Notes: generated by a model from the sequence alone, not told the origin. Positions 19,452 through 31,545 are shown, numbered from the stretch's first letter. The stretch: 64,000 nt of DNA from Bostrychus sinensis (GCA_020698575.1 CM036247.1:30542431-30606430), one strand, 5' to 3'. A program made the numbers and translations.

Positions 19452-20237
19452 CCTGATGTGGTCCAAGAGTTGGTCCGTTGCTGTATGACCCAGTGTAAGA
19501 GTACTTTCTACTTTTGACTTCTTCCGAGACAAATCAGCTTTTCTTGTGCAGTGTAGTACATTTACTGTTGTGAAAGAGGAAGTAAGTGGTTTGTCATTTT
19601 TTTTTAAAAAAAAGGTAAAAGGTCAGCAGTTTTCATAGGTGTGTGTGTTTATTGTTATATCCACAGTAAATTATAATAACAGATAAATAATATTAAAAAA
19701 CAATACAATGAAAAAAATACAATGAAATATTACTTTTGCAAAATCAAACTATTGAAAATTATTGCATTCTGTTTTATTTACATTTTGTCCTAACTTGAAT
19801 CAGGTACTGTATGTGTATTTACTGTATGTGCATGAGTTTTAATTGCTCTGGTAGTCTTTGCAGAGATGTGTATGGTTTCCCACAATGGTCTTTGCAAGAT
19901 AAATGTGATGAAGGGTGCATGCTACAAAAAGAGAAGTGTTCATGTACAAAACAGTTAGCAGACAGTTAGTCAGCAATAGTATTAGTAAGAGGAGGAGGAG
20001 GAGTAACAAAACTGGACATTAAGCTTTAATTCAACAATATCCATACAGTAATAAAAGGTATGACAATTTATTATGTTTTTATTTATATTTTTAAACCTTG
20101 GTCACCTCTAGAGCAGCACAGCACATTTTACCACCTTTATAAAACATTATTATAAAAAGAAAACGTTTTTAATAAGTACTCTACTGGTGCCACCTTAACT
20201 ACTCCTCCTCTGCAGGTATGTGTGTGTGTGTGCGTGC

Positions 20238-20281
<44 letters not shown>

Positions 20282-20445
20282 AGTCTCTGACTGGTTAGCC
20301 ACCCTAGACTCTAGTGTCTCTAGAGTTTGACTTGCTGCAGGTTTTGCCATATGTGTCTATCACTTAAGAAATGTGTGGTTCTTACCTTTTATGGTGTGTA
20401 ATGTATTGTCACCGTACTTGTGCTTCATCATAGCATGATGTGCTG
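19452..20445. other. Spacer between gene B and relic C
   Basis: No coding exon. It includes the (TG)n tract listed separately. C2, transmembrane and tail exons for relic C would be expected here if it were complete, and none is present. Confidence 0.55.
20216..20282. repeat. (TG)n microsatellite with CG-containing units
   Basis: About 65 bases of TG dinucleotides interspersed with TGCG units. Typical vertebrate microsatellite; no gene overlaps it. Confidence 0.95.
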
Positions 20446-20952
20446 TGTGCTCGTCCTGAAAAACTGGACTGGGCTTTGTTTGGGTTTTTGGAGTCAAATA
20501 TTTTATCAGAGTCAGAACATCTGCTATTAGCTGCACATTTAAACCAGACAAGACTTGTTGGGATAAATGTTTCAGGAGTTTTAAAAGAGCAGTGTATAAC
20601 AGTACAGAGTCCAGCCTCTGCTGTTATCTTTCTTACACTGAGTTGGAGACAGAATTCTGTTATTTTTGGATGTCATTTTGACATTTTGCACCTGTTGATA
20701 GAAACAAAACACCAAATGTAATAACAATATTTGTGATGTGTACCTTAAAAGAATAAAGCCTAGAATATTACAGCAGCTTCCAGTATAAATATAAAATACC
20801 TAGAGCTTACTCTTTTTAAGTTACAGAGGCACCAGCTCTGTGCCACACTGATAACTATGAAAAATTCAAAGCATTTGACTCTCAAAGACAGTAGTACTTA
20901 CCACTGTCCACTCTGACCCAACACAAAACACAGAGAAGACTGGTCCAGTCAT
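20446..20952 (-). pseudogene. Relic C: truncated CD22/Siglec-like signal and V exons
   Basis: On the minus strand an ATG at 20952 sits in the same TGATGTGGTCC context as the signal exons of A and B. A deletion after the ATG removes several codons and shifts the frame. A V exon begins at about 20691 and reads KITAEAGLCTVIHCSFKTPE, SLVWFKCAANSRCSDSD and NPNKAQSSFSGR. It then breaks off at 20446, before the RNCS part of the domain. Its first 40 or so bases do not match the frame of the rest. No C2, membrane or tail exon follows. This is a decayed member of the array; the intact part is closest in wording to genes A and B. Confidence 0.8.
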
Positions 20953-21815
20953 CCTGATGTGGTCCAAGAGATGCCTCTGTTTTTTTATGTCCTCACAGGC
21001 TATGGTCTACACATGTTTGAGGTTAAAGAGCGTCTTCTTTTGACTTCTGCATAAGTTAGCCCCTTTAAGATTATCACATATAGAGCATGTATTAAACAGG
21101 AAGTTAATTCTGTAAACTAACACTTAAAGCCCCATCCAAAATGTACACATTACAGCCAATAGCCGTTGCACTTTCTTAAATGCACCACTGAAGCACCTTC
21201 TAACCATGATGCAAACAAAGACATTAACATTCTTTTATTTAATTAGCACATTTTGTTGCTGTAAAATAAACCTGTAAAGGATTCTGTTGTTAAACCAAAC
21301 AGGTAAAGTTATGATTCTGCGGCAATGGAAATAAAAGACAAATCTTTGTTACCAAAAATAAAAGAACTGTCAGGCTTTATTTCAATTTATTTCAAATGAA
21401 TAATAAATCCCTTATATGACACTTACTGCACATATAGTGATTATTATCTTGACAGCAGAGATGCTATTTTGTGAGGGATCTTTTTTTTTTTTTTTTTACC
21501 TTGAACATTCTAGTTTATGCTGTGGTTGTTTTTGTAAATGCATTACATATTACTATTTTACTATGACCAGATTATAGTCATCAAGAGCTTAGAAATAAAT
21601 CTAACATGTAATGAGCAGTGTACATTTGAATTGTGTGTAGTTGTAGTTAAATGAGCAAAGCTATATTGGGCTATACTGGCAAGAATTTGACAATACCAAC
21701 ATATCATGATATAAGTATCACACGATACTGTAATAAATGCAATATACCAGGATTGTTTCAACAGTATGATTTTTGAAACCCATACATGCACAAAATATTA
21801 TGAAATACATTTTAT

Positions 21816-22376
21816 TTAAAGGAGATATATTACCAAAATAGATTTTATGGGCTTTCTATCATGTTAAAATGTTCCCTCATCAAAAACACACCTGGAGTTG
21901 TGTTTTGCTTTATGTAATCCTATATATTATCTGGCGTGGCTGTTCTGAGCCCTCAAAACGCTCAGTTGCATGAACCTCCGCCGACTCCAGGAAGCACTGA
22001 CCAATTAACAAGCCTTCTACATCCAGTCTGCTCTCATTCATTTATCCAAATAATGGTGTACAGCTCTGTTTCCACTGATTCTTCACAGCTATTTTTAATT
22101 TTGTAGTAAAATAGTATCATACAAAAAGGAAGTGAAGTTCCTTTTACTCTTTAGTTATGTTCAAAAGACCACAACAGTGTGCATTCTGCTGCCCTCTGCT
22201 GGTCTATTCACATGTTTTTTTATGGCACCAGTAAAGTACTTACTTAAAAATGTAAAAATGTTTTCTTTTGTCCAGATAATGTTTTTAAAGTTTGTAAAAC
22301 ATGAAATGATGTTCTAGAGGTGACAAAAATTGGTTTAAAAATATGAATAAAAGCATAATATAGCCCCTTTAATAAT
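21816..22376. mobile_element. MITE, TTTAAAGG-ended family
   Basis: The left end TTTAAAGGAGATATATTACC pairs imperfectly with the right end GCATAATATAGCCCCTTTAA. It shares end and internal words with 36106-36496 (for example AAGCATAATATAGCCCCTTT) and, in the other orientation, with 61003. No transposase. Confidence 0.7.
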
Positions 22377-22490
22377 ATACTGCAACTGTATTTCACAAAA
22401 CATAGCCTTTTGCCAAACAAAAATGCTAGATAAAAAAAAAAACGCTGTTAATTTTATTGTGAAAAAAATAAATCCATGGTGGAGACATAT

Positions 22491-25400
22491 TCAAATTTCA
22501 ACTCTCATGGTGTCTCCTGAAGATTGGCCAGTGTTGGGTTGCATCATAACCTCATACACAGCTGTCTCAGTTGTTTTCAGAGACATGTAAACCCTGTCTT
22601 CTTGAGTAGGAAGTTTCTTTTCTCGCAAGTTTCTATAGATAAAAGAAAAAGTCACATTTTGATGATAGCCAAAAGTGTCCTAATAGTAATATACAGTAAA
22701 AGTAAAGAAACATACCTCAGAAAGAAGGCCATGAAGACAATGTTCACAATCAAAGAAACAACCATTATGAGGATGACTGGGATTAGACTGTTCTGACATG
22801 ACAAACCTATGGCAGAATTAAAGGATTAGAAGATAACCAGAAACATTTTGAGTATAGTTGGAGCAGCACATACCCTGTCTCTCTGCTGGGTCAGTTCTGA
22901 TGGAGGGTCTGAAGCTCTCCTGGACCTGTCCCACTCTGTTGCTGCTCACACACTGGACTTCAGTTCTGTTGTGCTCTTTCACTCTGAGGACGAAGCTGCT
23001 GTTGACTGTGTGGCCTGTCACCATGGTAACCACAGAGTACTCAGTGTGGTCCTGCAGCAGGGGCCATGTGACTGTGGGGACAGGAGAGCCCCGACTGAGG
23101 CACACACAGGTCAGGACCTCAGAGTCAGACACACATCCAGAGCTGGGCAGGATTTGTGGAAAAACTGCAAAAAATGTCAAAATTAGACCCTTGAAATGTC
23201 ACCTTAAACAGGGTTAAGGTGTTGGGGTGCCTGAATGATCATGGCAAATGGTTAGCACTCTCGCCTCACAGCAAGAAGGTCTATACTATAGAATTGTGTG
23301 GGACCTTTCTATGCAGAGTTTGCATGCATCCAAACATGCACTATCGGCTAATCCTCCAGCTAGGTACTCCTGACCAGGGTGGGTTAAGAGCTCGAAAGGG
23401 ATCAGGTTGACCAAGCAAATGGAGAAGACAAATTTTCCTATGGGGACAATCAAGTATACCTTCACCTAACAGGTCTACAGGTGTCAGGAGTTAAATGCCT
23501 CTAATATTGGGATGACCAGAGCAACTGTTTTGAAAGGCCGCTTAAGACACCTCAAGGACCATTACATCAGCTCTACCGAAGGGTGTTAGAAGGTACATGA
23601 AAGTGCGGCCATGCTTAAATTACTTGGGCGGCAGTGGTTTAGCAGAGCAGGTTGTCCACTAACAAGAAGGTTGGTGGTTTTGATTCTTCCTGCTTCACCT
23701 TGCCTCCAGTACAATATCTGCAGTAGGGATGCACCAATACCACATTTTTTCAAAACTTACATTTTTCCTTGTACCTACTTGCCAATACCAAGTACTAGGA
23801 TGGCCACCTATCCCACTTTTGGTTGTACTGCAAGGCCATTTATGCATAACCCCCCCCCCCCCCCCCCCCCCCCATCCACTTATTAAGTTAATGTCCCTCT
23901 TTTTCATTGGTGCTCAGTGAATCTTATAGTGTGATTAATATTAACAACATGAAGGCAATATCATTGTTCCTTGTAAAATGTAGAATGAGTATTTGTGGGC
24001 GTCCAGCTCACTGGGTTGGCATAAATACATGTAGTTGGTGTGGCCCCTGTGTTTCAGAAAAGGCCTCTTCATGGTGCCGTGAGTTGGTGCTGGCCTGTTG
24101 TTGGACATTGTTGAGAACATGAGACTGGGGGATTTAATTTAAGATTTTAGATTAGATCAGTTCCACCTTTTTATTCCATGGATGAAAACAGCACGTTAAA
24201 GTATCTTTATTTAAATGAGGTTTAGACTCAATAAGTTAGATTTGTTTATTATCAAAGCTTTTATTTCTTTAGTCCGTCCCACTTTGTCCCATCAAATCAC
24301 ACTTGTTCCACTTTTTGCACTTTTTGAGGAGGTCACCTTACCGATTACCGTTACAAGTACTTTCAAGTATAAATTACCTTTTTTTTTTTTTTTTTGAGTA
24401 ATTTATTTCATTCATTATATAAAAGAAAAACAAAAGGAAGAAATATGTTTACATGACATGAAATTTGAATGAAAAGGAGCAGAGAGAAGAATAAATCTTA
24501 TATTTTCTGCCCCTTTTTAACAACATACATATTTACATTTCACATTTAATTTTCTTTTTAGCATCTCAAAATAACTGTATTTAACTTTTAAACTTCATCA
24601 CAAACTTTATCACAGACCACTATTTTAATTTACATTCTGATAACTATTTAGTACACTTGATTTAATTTTTTTTTTAATATATTAAGTGACCTTGATTCTT
24701 TGGTTTCTTTATTGAGGTTGTTCCATAATTTTACACCATATACTGCAATATTTCATTCCATCACTTTAGTTCTGAATCTAGTTTTTTTAAATACTTCTGT
24801 TCCTTTCAACTGATAAATCCTTACTCTTTTTTTAAACATTTTTTTAATATTTATTGGCAGAGTATTTATATTTGCTTTGTACATTGTTTGTAATATTTGA
24901 AAGTCAACTAAATCATGAAATTTAAGTAGCTTGTATTTTATAAACAATGGGTTAGAAGGATCTCTATAGTGGCTTTTACTGATCATCTAAAAAAGCTCTT
25001 TTCTGTAAAATAAATAAAGGTTGAGTATATGTTTTACAAGTCGATCCCCAAATTTCTACACAGTAAGTTAAGTATGGAACAATCAGTGAGTTGTACAGTG
25101 TCAATAATGCATAATTATTTAGAGAGAATTTTACTTTGTGTAATACAGCAACGGCTTTAGCTTTCCTTTTGGATAATTTAAGTGTGACTTCCAGGTAAGA
25201 TCTTCATCAATTATGACTCCCAAAAATGTGGCTTCTTTTACCCTTTGAATTTCTATCCCATCTATTTTTAATGATACATCATTTTTTATTCTGTCATTGA
25301 ACATTATAAAATTTGTCTTCTTAAGGTTGAGTGACAATCTATTTACATCAAACCAATTTTTTTTTTTTTTTTTTTCAGTTATAAATTTACCACTTGCATT

Positions 25401-28400
25401 ACTTCTTGCACATTTGATCCTGAATAAAACAATGTAGTATCATCAGCAAATAATATGCTCCCAAGAAGCTTACACATTTACAAAGTCATTAATATACAAA
25501 ATAAACAATTTGGGTCCAAGGACCGACCTTTGTGGTACTCCATAATTTATATCACACAGTTCTGATTTTGTATTATTTATCTGAAAAAATTGTTTTCTGT
25601 TTCCTAAATAGCTTTTTACCCATTGATGTGCAACACCTCTAATTCCATACTAATGTAGTTTTTGAAGTAGTCTTGGGTGATCAATCACATCAAAAGCTTT
25701 TTGCAAGTCTATAAAAAATACTTATAAAGTAGTTCTTATTATCTATTGCTGTAGATATTTTCTGTATTAATTCCATGGTTGCCAATGCTGTTGAATGTTT
25801 TGTCCTAAAACCGTACTGACCAGTATTTAAAATATTAGCTTTTTCAATGAATTTGTCCAACCTTTTCACAAAAACCTTTTCTATTATTTTGGAAAATTGT
25901 GGAAGCAATGACACTGGCCTGTAATTTGGGAAATTGTGTTTTCACCATTTTTATAAAGTGGAATAACCTTGGCTATTTTCATTGTATTTAGAAAAACTCC
26001 AGTTGATAGTGATAGATTACATTTATAAGTGCATGGGTCAATAACAGATTCCATTATAGCTTTTACAGTCATCATGTCTAAATCTTCATAGTCAGTTGAT
26101 TTTTTGCTTCCACAGTTTTTTTATAATACTTCTTACTTCATCTTTTTCTACATTGTCAAGGAAAATACTATTGACATTGTTTACTATTGTATTTAATTTG
26201 TCTTCTATGATTGGTTTATTACCCACAAGAATTGATCCCACATTTGCAAAATATTTGTTGAACTCATTTGCTACTTCTTTTACTCTATTTATGTCTTCAT
26301 TTTCCTTGACAAAGTAACTGGGAAATGTGGATTTTGCTCTATCACTTTTAATTACACTATTTATTACACCCCATGTGGCTTTTGTATTGTCTCTACTCTT
26401 ATTCACTAGTTCACTATAATAATCTTTTGCCGTTTTCTAATTATTGTCAACATTCATACACTTATGTACCCATGTTCTAAGGTAGGCAGTAGAGTGGTTT
26501 ACACACCTACACAGCTAAATTTGGGTCAGTATGGACATGTTATACCTCATTTGAAAGATTAGATCCAGTTGCTAAATTCAAAACAATTAGCAGCGGCACT
26601 CCTTCTGTTTTAAATCACAGCTGGGGACTCTGCATGGATGCTTACCTATGTTCCCCATTTTCTATGGACAGGTCTATAGAAACCTATAGTCCTTTAGACT
26701 GTAGGTACTTGCACATTCTGGTAAGTCCTGATTTTCCCTAACCTTAGCCCTACCCTAACATTAACCCTAATGTTAACTTTAATGTTTCCGGGAACATAGG
26801 GCTGACCTTACATCACACTGGATCATTTTTGAGACAATTATGACAAAATTTGGGACAACTGCTTAAATTTCAGGTGTCTGGTTGCTAAACCTAGCATAAT
26901 GTGCAATCTTTTCTACTTTTGTATTCACAGTACACTTCATTCAAATCAATCTACAGTGCTTCTCACTGCTCATCTGGGAGGTGAACGTCACGCAACGGTG
27001 CTGTAAGGTGGTATTGGTGCATTTTTTATATATATTAGTATGTGCACACAGACTCAGACTGATACCCAATACTGGTATTGGTCCATCCCTAATTTGTTAT
27101 TTCACATAAATGCTACTTACAAGTGAAACTGAGCACCACTGTCTCCTCTGTGGTCTGATGTGCGAGGTAGACTGTACAGGTGAGCTCAGTGCCGTGATGT
27201 TGAGCTGAAGGAACAAAAACCAGAGTGGAGCTGTGTCTCTTATTGAAAGGCGTTAGACTGTGAGTGGTTGCCATGGTGATGGTGGGAGGGGCCTTCTCTC
27301 CTGCTCCTCTCCATGTCCATGTGATGTTGGGCTGAGATCCAGAGCAGAGTCCAGGAGCGGTGCAGGTCAGTGAGGCCTGCTGTCCCTCTGTCAGAGCAGG
27401 AGTCTCCACTGTGGGCTTCTGCTGCAGACCTGGATAAAAAACAACAACTTAAAAATATTAATTACAAAAGAGTACAAATGTAGATTATAATTTATTTTTT
27501 TTTCATAGGACAATAAAGAACTTCAATGAACATTACCTTTAACAGAGACACTTGCTTTGGCGCCAAATGTGACTTTGTGATTTGAACTATTAATAATTTG
27601 TAACTGATATGATCCAGAATCAGAGAGGTCCAGGTCGTTGATGATGATACTGCAGTTTCTCTGACTCAGGTCTGGCTCCAACAGTGACACTCGTCCTGAA
27701 AAACTGGGTTGAACTTTGTTTTGGTTTTTGGAGTGAAAAATGATTTCAGACTCTGGGCAGTGGCTATGGCTAGACTCACATTTCAACCAAACTATGCCGG
27801 TGATAGCAAATTTCTCAGTCGTATTGAAAGAACACAGTATGACTGCACAGAGGCCAGCTTCTGCTTTTACTTCTCCTTCGTTGAGCTGGATACAAAATTG
27901 ATTGAAACAGTAATGTGATCCCATCAGTGGTGCGCCTGGTGATGGAAATGAGACAAAGGGCAGGCATGAAGTGTATATTCAGGAGGATCCAAGTCATTGA
28001 TCAATGAGTAGACCAAAAGGCTTAGCTAGTGCAGCCAAAATGGTCATATACACCAGTGGTTTCCAAACACAGGTGTGTGACCTCAAAGTGGGTCATCAAA
28101 CATTAACCAGCAACATTAATCAGGTCATCAGAGAGCTCAACCTTTTTAAAACATTCTGAGAAATGTTTGTGGTAGTCAATAGCCATTTTCTAAAAAAAAA
28201 AAAAAATGCATCAAATGACAAAAATGTGATGATGCTATTTAGGCTGGGACCAGTGGTGGAAAGTACAGTAACTACTTTTATTCAAGTAATTTACTTAAGT
28301 ACTTTCTGAGTACATTTTGTAAAACATCCGTTCACTTTTACCAGAGTACATTTTGGATGATTTTTTTTTTTTTTACTTTTAAATAAAACTTTAAACTGTC

Positions 28401-29402
28401 TAAGGAGGTAAAAGTATTTCTAGTCTCCTGTGTAGTGGGTAGCACACTTGACCTGTAATCAGAAGGTTCTGGGTTCGACACTCTCTTAAGAAGGAGGAGA
28501 ATTTGCAAAAACATTCAAATGTACTTTCTACTTTCTATTAAACTTTTCTCTCAATACTTTTTTACTTTTACTCAAGTAAAAGTTTAGTTAAGTACTTTTA
28601 CATCTACTTGAGTAATGTTTTTTTTTTTTTGAAGTAACAGTACTTTTACTTGAGTACATATTTTGAGATTTTTTGTACACCACTGGCTGGGACTGTACAC
28701 TTTTGTCACAATATCATTACGATTCTTTGGTGCAGATGTGAGTTGCACTGATGTGATTTTGATATATTGAAATACAACAAATATTGTGATTCGATATTAT
28801 CAGTTACTGTTGTTTTATTCAAAAAGTTAAATTAGAGTTCAATTATAAACTTTAGTATTTCATCACATAAACCACAAGCCATGCTTCCAAAAGTCAGTCT
28901 GAGATTTATTTATAAAGTATTTAGAAATACTTTTATTTTCTATCAGTATTTGGCAACCAAAGTGCAATGCTGCCCTCTACAGTCCCATTTAAGTCATTCT
29001 TTGAGGCAACTGTTGAGGCAACTGTTGTTGTGATACTGGGCTATATAAATGAAACTGAATCGAATTGAAAGTAAACGGTACTACGATGTAAACAAAAATT
29101 AAAAATTGGTCATTGGTGATCTTCAGAAATATGGGTCTGTTAAACGTTCTCCACCAGAAAGTGCATGCAGCCACCAAGTGTAAAAGCAATGTTAGCTTAC
29201 AGTGCTAGCAAGCAAACTTTTTCTTAAATACCCTCAACAAGGTACTGTACACAACAACAAAATCATGGCAACATACTCCCTAAAACCAGCTCATTACTGT
29301 GTGGTAGGTTAACATACCTGTGTTAGTATTGTTTCTTCTAGCCCAGCAAAATATAGTAGTCCACAAGAGAAGCAGCATCTTCAACATAATGGAAGCTGAC
29401 AT
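22491..29402 (-). CDS. Gene D: CD22/Siglec-like receptor with V and two C2 domains
   Basis: Six exons: 29318-29402 (signal peptide, MSASIMLKMLLLLWTTIF), 27537-27935 (V-set), 27121-27429 (C2), 22874-23164 (C2), 22716-22806 (transmembrane, LIPVILIMVVSLIVNIVFM), 22491-22632 (tail). They sum to 1317 bases, 438 residues, with all phases matching. The V domain is Siglec-like (RNCSIIINDLDLSDSG) but has SYQLQ where MAG and gene A have Phe-Arg, so sialic-acid binding is doubtful. The second C2 exon is almost the same as in A and B. The tail is diverged: RVYMSL and AVYEVM. Neither has the residue expected two before Tyr, and the second ends in Met, so a canonical ITIM is absent. The 4-kb intron between the C2 exons is filled with transposons. 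A second in-frame Met at residue 6 could also start translation. Confidence 0.88.
23225..23420 (+). mobile_element. SINE-like repeat
   Basis: CAAATGGTTAGCACTCTCGC followed by CTCACAGCAAGAAGGTC is the style of a common fish repeat with tRNA-like promoter words. It continues to about 23420 without coding potential. It lies in the large intron of gene D. Confidence 0.45.
23620..23710 (+). mobile_element. tRNA-derived SINE head
   Basis: The stretch has an A-box-like TGGTTTAGCAGAGCAGG and, about 30 bases later, a B-box-like GGTTTTGATTCTTCC, as in a tRNA-derived SINE. The cloverleaf is not intact, so it is not a tRNA gene. Confidence 0.45.
23850..23873. repeat. Poly(C) run
   Basis: About 24 consecutive C residues. 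Such runs are unstable and prone to sequencing length error. Confidence 0.95.
24380..26455 (-). mobile_element. Non-LTR retrotransposon (LINE) fragment, frame-broken
   Basis: Reading the minus strand, successive frames give a reverse transcriptase: WGVINSVIKSDRAKSTFPSY and VANEFNKYFANVG (26092-26406), GQYGFRTKHSTALATMELIQ (near 25820), then SLNLKKTNFIMFND and ATFLGVIIDEDLTWKSHL (25131-25337). The set follows the usual order of the CR1/L2/Jockey side of non-LTR elements; the exact clade is not decided. The catalytic Tyr-Ala-Asp-Asp box is not in an open frame. The 3' end is a poly(A) on the minus strand (poly(T) at about 24381-24398). The 5' end is truncated near 26455 and the frame is broken at several places. 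Confidence 0.85.
28251..28685. mobile_element. hAT-like MITE with 8-bp target duplication
   Basis: CAGTGGTGGAAAGTACA at the left is matched by TTTGTACACCACTG at the right. GCTGGGAC stands on both sides (28243-28250 and 28686-28693), the 8-base duplication expected for the hAT superfamily. A tRNA-derived SINE is inserted near 28430-28495. No transposase is encoded. It is in intron 1 of gene D. Confidence 0.85.
28430..28495 (+). mobile_element. tRNA-derived SINE head inside MITE
   Basis: GTAGTGGGTAGCACACTTGA then AGAAGGTTCTGGGTTCGACACTC carry A-box and B-box words of a tRNA-derived promoter. The spacing is tRNA-like, but I see no acceptor stem pairing, so I call it a SINE head and not a tRNA. 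Confidence 0.5.
28985..29065 (+). mobile_element. Fish retroposon 3' tail
   Basis: CAACTGTTGTTGTGATACTG and GGGCTATATAAATGAAACTG are the familiar end of fish L2-related LINEs and SINEs that borrow their tail. The same words occur near 12605. Confidence 0.65.
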
Positions 29403-30158
29403 CTTTTCTTCCAGTGTAGTGGTAGGTTGACTAAAGCCACCTTTAAACAGAGATGGCAATGAGCACAGCTTCTTTTCTGGCTTTGATCACACTTCCTTCT
29501 TCTTAAACTCAACAGTTCCACATAAGTATTTTTATATTAACTACCCTAACCCTTGCATTAGCCTGTAGCATTATGTTGTGCTCCCCCAACCTGTCTTTAG
29601 TTCTGCCTTTACACTTTAGTTATGATTTGGCACTTCATGTTTGAAACCCGTGATTCATTTATCATTGGCTTGTTTTAAGAAGGACACAATGACTAGTTGG
29701 TTTCTGGTCTTGTGTTACTGTTCTTCAGATCCACTTTTTGGTTTAACCTGTACTATTTAAAATCATCATTACTTAACTGTCTCATAGCCAGGCAGACTTT
29801 TTTACCCCTAACATCATAGCATGCCATTGCTCTTATGCAACAGTCCTTGTCCTTCAAACTTCAAAATTTCAAAAAGCCTGAAAAAAGCATAATATGCACC
29901 CTTTAAAGAAATTGTAATGAATGGATAATGGGATGTTCCTTAACCCTTGTAATGTCCTCTCAGGTCAGGGGTCAAAAAAGACTAACTAAAGAATAAACTG
30001 ACAACTTTGTGTTACACTGTTCATCAGTCCAACCTATTCCCAAATTTGACATTTGCTGAATAAAAAAAATGTGAAGGTAAATTTGGACAACAATTTCTAT
30101 TCTGCCCCTTTTTGTTTCTTCAGGTCAAATTCCAGGGTTTTTATTATTTGTCTGTGTT

Positions 30159-30539
30159 CTAGTGGAAATTCAGATTAAAAACAGAAATGAAGTCCTTCAG
30201 TGTTGTATTGATTTTATTTTCATTTGCACGTAACTGAAGACAGATGGCTTTGCTTGAGGCATGAACCGCTTGTTTAAAACAAAAGAGCAAGCAAACTACA
30301 ACATGGCAGAAGTCTCTCTGGTCAATCATACGGTACATGTGAAATACAGCTCCTATAATGATAAGTATGATCACCACAAAGTATAAGACATACAAGTCTG
30401 CTCTACAACACACTGTGACACGATTAGGCAAAAACAAATTTGAAACTTCATCATAAGAATTTAAACTAAAATCCCCAGAAGACAGAAGATTTGGTTTGAA
30501 TTTTGTCGAGACAAGCAGAAAGGTCTTTATAAAAGTCAT
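30159..30539 (-). CDS. Open frame with one hydrophobic segment, status unknown
   Basis: A 126-codon minus-strand frame includes a strong membrane-like stretch, LYVLYFVVIILIIIGAVFHM, preceded by a polar part (SSGDFSLNSYDEVSNLF). I do not recognise a family. It might be an exon with a transmembrane segment or a chance frame in AT-rich DNA. There is no upstream exon I can join to it. Confidence 0.2.
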   Translation of the reverse strand: MTFIKTFLLVSTKFKPNLLSSGDFSLNSYDEVSNLFLPNRVTVCCRADLYVLYFVVIILIIIGAVFHMYRMIDQRDFCHVVVCLLFCFKQAVHASSKAICLQLRANENKINTTLKDFISVFNLNFH

Positions 30540-30944
30540 TGTTGTTTACACACACAGAGAAATTAGCATTTTGTGGCTTACAAGAGAATGCTAAAGCAGA
30601 TGACCACTGTGAATGTGTTTTGGTAAATTCTAACACTATAGCTTAGTGAACACAGATTAAAGCATAGTAAATAAAATGTAAAATGTCTTACTGATGTTGA
30701 CATGTCAAAGGAAACAATACAGTAGTTGTGTTTGATTATTTAACAAAAAATAACATTGGGTACAAAGACATGGATGTGTAGGTGAACGGCTGAATTTAAA
30801 CTGCCCCTAAGTTAATGTATGTGTGTTGTACTGACCAGCCATTGTCCTGGGTGTAACTGGCTTCAGGCCCATAGTTGCTGGGTTCCAGTCAACTGCAACC
30901 TCAAATGACAATAACCAGGGGGACAAAAGCACTGTTTGCCAACT

Positions 30945-31545
30945 TTCAAGGAAGGCAACTGCTTGGGGCCCCAGAACAGAAGGGCCCCCCTGAGGCCTGA
31001 CCAACGTTGAATTATTACATCAGTGATAAGTTTGCAATGACAGTAGTAGGCCAGCACAGACATCCTAAAGGGGCCCTACTCCCACCTTACTCTGCAACAA
31101 GTGCCATGCTTCTTGTGTAAATAAAGATAAAGTGTAAGCATTGATTAAGGGCCCTCACACCCCTTGGATCTGAAGCATGTTTGCATATTTCATATCTACA
31201 AATTTAGTTTGATCTGAAGTATGCTGTATAGAACAGATGTAGAGAAGTTATCGCTCTGACAGTGAGAAAGGAAGCAAGAAAAAAAGGGAGGGGGAGCAAG
31301 AAGAGAAAAGAAAGTAACACAATGGTGAGTGTAATACAGTAGTATAAATGTATACATGAATAAAGTTTTTAATGTTTATATCTTTATTTAAATATATATA
31401 TATATGAGCACGTTTGGAAAAAAAAACACTTTTTGCATGATTTGTGTCTGATTCTTTATTATACTGTATAAGGGTGATAAACGATGGAGGGCCCCCTGTG
31501 AATTTTTACTCAGGGCCCAGTGACTCTAGCAGTGCCTCTGCAGAG
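30945..31545. repeat. Interspersed repeat with GGGCCC-rich ends
   Basis: AACTGCTTGGGGCCCCAGAA near 30958 and GAGGGCCCCCTGTGAATTTT near 31488 resemble parts of a fish repeat. A further copy with the words CAGCTGCTTAGGGCCCCAAA lies near 51168. Boundaries are not exact. Confidence 0.4.

Larger units (their letters stand above)
23727..27093. mobile_element. MITE split by a LINE insertion
   Basis: AGGGATGCACCAATACCA near 23727 is an imperfect inverted match to TGGTATTGGTCCATCCCT ending near 27093. Between them lie a poly(C) run, the LINE at 24380-26455 and a GGGAACATAGG-type repeat, so an older element has been expanded by later insertions. Everything is within the large intron of gene D. Confidence 0.5.

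Noticed and set aside
28430..28495. tRNA gene
   Set aside because: A-box and B-box words are present but no acceptor-stem pairing; it fits a tRNA-derived SINE head inside a MITE.
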